From NCBI GenBank assembly GCA_019722365.1, contig JADFUC010001632.1, forward strand, positions 1-64,000: DNA of 64,000 nucleotides. The letters run 5' to 3'. The notes under the pieces are model-generated. The model ran no database searches, was not told the origin of the DNA, and saw nothing but the letters and a program-made list of their open reading frames with translations. Position 1 is the stretch's first letter. Each line of letters opens with the position of its first letter. Of this stretch, positions 61,389 to 64,000 are shown piece after piece. Both the position numbers and the translations under genes were made by a program. The stretch comes from Lithospermum erythrorhizon (taxonomy: Eukaryota; Streptophyta; Magnoliopsida; Boraginales; Boraginaceae).

Positions 61389-62210
61389 TGTTAGGATTTA
61401 AGACCCACTAAATCCGCCGTGGCTTGATCAATAAAACGGCAATTTAAATGCGGAAATAAGCAGACACAAGAATTTTATACAAGTTCCCTCGATGTGAAGG
61501 TAATAAGCGGAAGATGCATTCTGGCCTCTGCTGCATTGCTATAATCTATATTGAGTATGTAATGCGGCCAGTACTGGGAGTCGGTGCGTTAAACCAGGTG
61601 ATGGGTGACCTCACTTGGAAACCACCTTGATGCTTTCTAGCGCGTTTGTCACCATTTCGGCGTGCTCAGCGAGAAACTTCCGGTGGGTCGCCCGTCCTAG
61701 AATTACCCGAGGTCAAACGACTTGCCGATGGAGTTACCGTGAGATGAGCTTCCGAAAAGATGCATCTTGGTGGTATGGAAGTAACTAGTACGATCAAATC
61801 ATATCGGAACATATCAGCCTTGCTTGTAGCGCGTTTTTGGGTCGGGTATTACAGTCATTTTTCTTTATATCTGAAAATCTCAGCCTTGAAAGTCTATGAG
61901 AACTTAGATAAACTCTACAAGTTAGCGAGAACAAAACTATGTTCTTGATAATATTAAAGACCTAATATTATTCTAGGATGAATTTTCTACGATACATGTA
62001 TTTGTGTGATAAAATAAAACTCATGAAATACGTCCCTATATTTATGAGCTAACAAAACTAGTAAGGCCCAATAACTTCTTCAGGCTCAGAGTCTTTAGCT
62101 AGCACCAAAAATAAAACCTACCGTGGCTAAAGAGATATATATCACAGATTAGACTCGAATGGAAGAAATAATTAGGCGAAACCGTGCTCAAATTAGGTCT
62201 CAATTCGACA
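61389..62210. repeat. LTR (right) of the nested element, interrupted
   Basis: Matches 58,929-59,474 on both sides of a 296-bp insertion (61,558-61,853). Removing the insertion leaves about 526 bp, close to the partner length. Confidence 0.75.
61558..61853 (+). mobile_element. Cassandra-like solo LTR with 5S rRNA box C
   Basis: The 296-bp unit starts TGTAATGCGG and ends GTCGGGTATTACA, with TGTAAT/ATTACA as perfect inverted ends. It contains GATGGGTGACCTC (61,600-61,612), identical to the box C region of plant 5S rRNA (GGATGGGTGACCTC) and followed by TTGGAA (5S: CTGGGAA). The box A/intermediate element upstream is reduced to about GTGCGTTAAACC. Cassandra TRIM LTRs are known to carry 5S-derived promoters. 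It is absent at the equivalent site in the sister LTR. Confidence 0.7.
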
Positions 62211-62515
62211 TACAATTCATGAAAATATTACTCAGTATCGTATCCATTCTTTTAAAGTTGTCGGCATTCCTTTGTGAACCTACCAACCATATTTTGAACA
62301 AAAATGAAATACACCAATTTCAATTAGCCACACGTGAGATTAAATAAAATTATTGGCATTCTTGATTAATTTAATCATCACAAAATAACCCGATATGATT
62401 CGATGTTATAGATTTATTATCCATCCTTAATCAAAACATAGACCGTATATAATAAATCGTATACGTGTTACACATATAATCAAGAGTATTCAACCGTGCT
62501 TTCGTTATACCCGAT

Positions 62516-62967
62516 TGTAAAGCATTATACTATTATTTTAGGATCTTTTTACACTCTAATTATATGTAAACAATAATGCTATGATAATACAAGAGCAATA
62601 CCTTGATCCGTTATAAAGGTGTGATGAAGATGAACTTTAGGCAACTTTCCTTTTCTCTTACTACTCTCTTAGATACTTTTAGTTTTACTTTTTAGATGGT
62701 GCTAGACATGATAATGCGTAGGGAGACTTATATAGTAGTTGTAGTGGCCCTTTGAGTCACAGGCTCTTAAAAGATCGCTATATTATTACATCATTTATTA
62801 AATTAATGAGGGAGAAGAGAGGGGTCTGAAATGCGCCCGCTAACTCTGTCTTTAATGTATAATGCCCATCATGTTAAACTCTTAATAATAGAATTATCCT
62901 TTTAATTTTATATGGACCATTAAATATATTAAATTAATATAATAATCGCATATAATGCGTCCGTATA
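62516..62967 (-). repeat. Copia 5' LTR
   Basis: Partner of 50,287-50,733, beginning TGTAAAGCATTATACTATTATTTTAGGATC in plus orientation. Differences from the other LTR are mostly short indels and GC-rich stray bases, so LTR divergence here cannot be used for dating without better consensus. Confidence 0.85.
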
Positions 62968-62974
62968 TGATGTC

Positions 62975-64000
62975 GAACATGACATTAACCTTATTGCAAG
63001 TTGACACAACCTTAGACAAAAGTTCTTCCCATGCTTTATTTCTCATTTCTTGAAGTGGTTCTTTGACAACTTTGATTATAAACAAAGCATTCAAGTGATC
63101 TTGATCACATATTTGTAAAGTTAAATTCAAATCATGTGTGATCAAGAGCATCAATCAATAAGAAACGACATGAAAGATAAAATCGAATGATTTGAGAAAA
63201 TCCAAAAAGTCTAAACTTCTCCGAATGCTGGAATGTGCTATCATTTTTTCTATTTCATGAAGTGTCCCCAATCCCGATAGCACATACAAAGTCTTCAAAC
63301 TATTTATAGTCTGAAATAGAGAACAGCAGTATCGTATACTCGGTATGCACGATTATTGATTACGTCCACTTCCAGTTTCTATCTCAGCTTCCTCAATCAA
63401 GTTCCTTATAGTGGTTTTGCTTGTTTTCCTTGAAGCAATTTACGCCCCTTTTGTTTTGAGGAGCAAATGTAATTAACAATAAGATTAACCTTACCAATAA
63501 AATTACTAATACCAGGATGGTCATCCAGCATGATAAGGAGTGCCAAGCGAAGTTGATAGGCAAAACAATGTACATAATAAGCTAATGAATTCTCATTTTA
63601 AATTAAAGTTAAAACCATGACCGACCTTTCATATTGCTTTCGTTCCGTCATGCTTTCCCTCGAATACTAGGCAGACACAAATAATTGTGGGACAACAAAT
63701 CCAACAGTACTTTCTTTTAGAAGTGATATCGCTCGTTTCTTTGACATCTGATACCAAAGCGTTCCTTAACAGAGACATGCACTATCGGCCATAGCAAATA
63801 ACAACAACCATTTATTCATTCTGCACCCAGCGATCACCGGATTAAATGATGACACACAAAAAAAATCATCCCCGATCATTTAATAATACATTGTAGTTAT
63901 TTCCAATGTGGCCGGCGGCCAAGGACTTGAATCATAGGAGAAATCATTGAATTATTTTTTTGGAGCAGAATTTAAGATAACAACTACATCTTGTTTACTT
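62975..64000 (-). pseudogene. hAT transposase, N-terminal and central part (cut by window edge)
   Basis: Reading the minus strand from the window end: NAPKNNSMISPMIQ (about 63,930-63,975), MVVVICYGDSACLVKERF with drift (63,750-63,815), an IRGK..MTERKQYER block (about 63,635-63,680) aligning with the family IRGQ-YDGASNM motif, AYYVHCFAYQLRLAL (about 63,540-63,590; compare family YVHCFAHQLQL) and LQEMRNKAWEELLSKVVSTC (about 63,000-63,060). This is the DUF4371/hAT-dimerisation transposase family of plants (TTF/ZMYM-like). Several frameshifts make it non-functional. The gene breaks at about 62,968, where the copia LTR begins, and resumes at 50,286. Confidence 0.85.

Larger units (their letters stand above)
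58929..62210. mobile_element. Non-coding LTR retrotransposon nested in the copia leader
   Basis: Direct repeats of about 530-546 bp (58,929-59,474 and 61,389-62,210, the latter with an insertion) both begin TGTTAGGATTTAAGAC and share GCAATTTAA.TGCGGAAATAA.C.GACACAAGAATTTTATAC, GATAAACTCTACAAGTTA, TTCTTGATAATATTAAA and ACATGTATTTGTGTGATA. Flanks TAGAA and TACAA agree at 4 of 5 bases. The 1.9-kb interior has no gag or pol motif on either strand, so it looks non-autonomous (LARD/TRIM-like). Orientation is not certain; no primer site is evident. Confidence 0.75.
50287..62967 (-). mobile_element. Copia LTR retrotransposon inserted in the hAT gene
   Basis: Two LTRs in the same orientation (50,287-50,733 and 62,516-62,967) flank gag and pol reading on the minus strand. 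Flanks show a 5-bp duplication of TATA(T/C/G) type. The stretch after the upper LTR (GGGTATAACGAAAGC on the minus strand, 62,497-62,511) resembles a damaged initiator-Met primer site (TGGTATCAGAGC). Domain order on the minus strand is gag, GAG-pre-integrase, integrase, RT, RNase H, the Ty1/copia order. It is interrupted by a solo LTR (53,041-55,645) and a second LTR element (58,929-62,210). Confidence 0.85.

Noticed and set aside
61586..61625. A functional 5S rRNA gene
   Set aside because: Only box C and a few neighbouring bases match; the rest of the 120-base gene is missing and the unit has LTR-type TG...CA ends.
63738..63755. A minus-strand TTTGGTATCAGATG, resembling a copia primer-binding site (TGGTATCAGAGC)
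   Set aside because: It lies inside the hAT transposase reading frame, with recognisable coding blocks on both sides and no LTR border next to it.

Overview
This window is nuclear DNA from a flowering plant. The evidence is one intron-rich gene for the exocyst subunit SEC5, whose protein follows the plant SEC5 family end to end, surrounded by plant transposable elements: copia LTR retrotransposons, a CACTA element, a hAT element, Stowaway and pogo/Emigrant-like MITEs, and a 5S-carrying LTR. A eudicot is likely. I cannot name the species.

Layout. Positions 1-25,190 form one very large imperfect inverted repeat. The left arm (1 to about 10,304) is the reverse-complement counterpart of the right arm (about 11,368 to 25,190). 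Between them lies about 1.06 kb of ATT/AAT trinucleotide array. Each arm carries, from the centre outwards, a unique spacer, an LTR-type element that begins TGTAACGACC and has been invaded by a degenerate copia element, an AT-rich spacer, and the end of a CACTA transposon holding a second large LTR. The right arm continues to the far end of the CACTA element at 27,935. Positions 27,939-35,450 are AT-rich intergenic DNA with another large LTR, a pogo-like element, a 55-bp tandem repeat and a short element with TGTGCAC-type ends.

Positions 35,851-46,914 (minus strand) hold the only intact gene, SEC5: 21 coding exons, 3,288 coding bases, 1,095 residues, with every junction GT-AG and in phase. 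Intron 16 carries a Stowaway MITE and intron 20 a 720-bp long-TIR element. Positions 47,126-49,450 are unclassified repeat-like DNA.

Positions 49,664-64,000 are a nest of insertions. A hAT transposase gene (minus strand) is split by a copia element (50,287 to about 62,967). The copia pol is split in turn by a 2.6-kb solo LTR, and its leader holds a 3.3-kb LTR element. The right LTR of that element is itself interrupted by a 296-bp LTR-like unit with a 5S rRNA box C (Cassandra-like).

SEC5 reads cleanly, but the repeats are full of frameshifts and stray GC-rich bases. Part of this is probably old decay and part may be poor consensus quality, so the giant palindrome needs read-level support before it is taken as biology.
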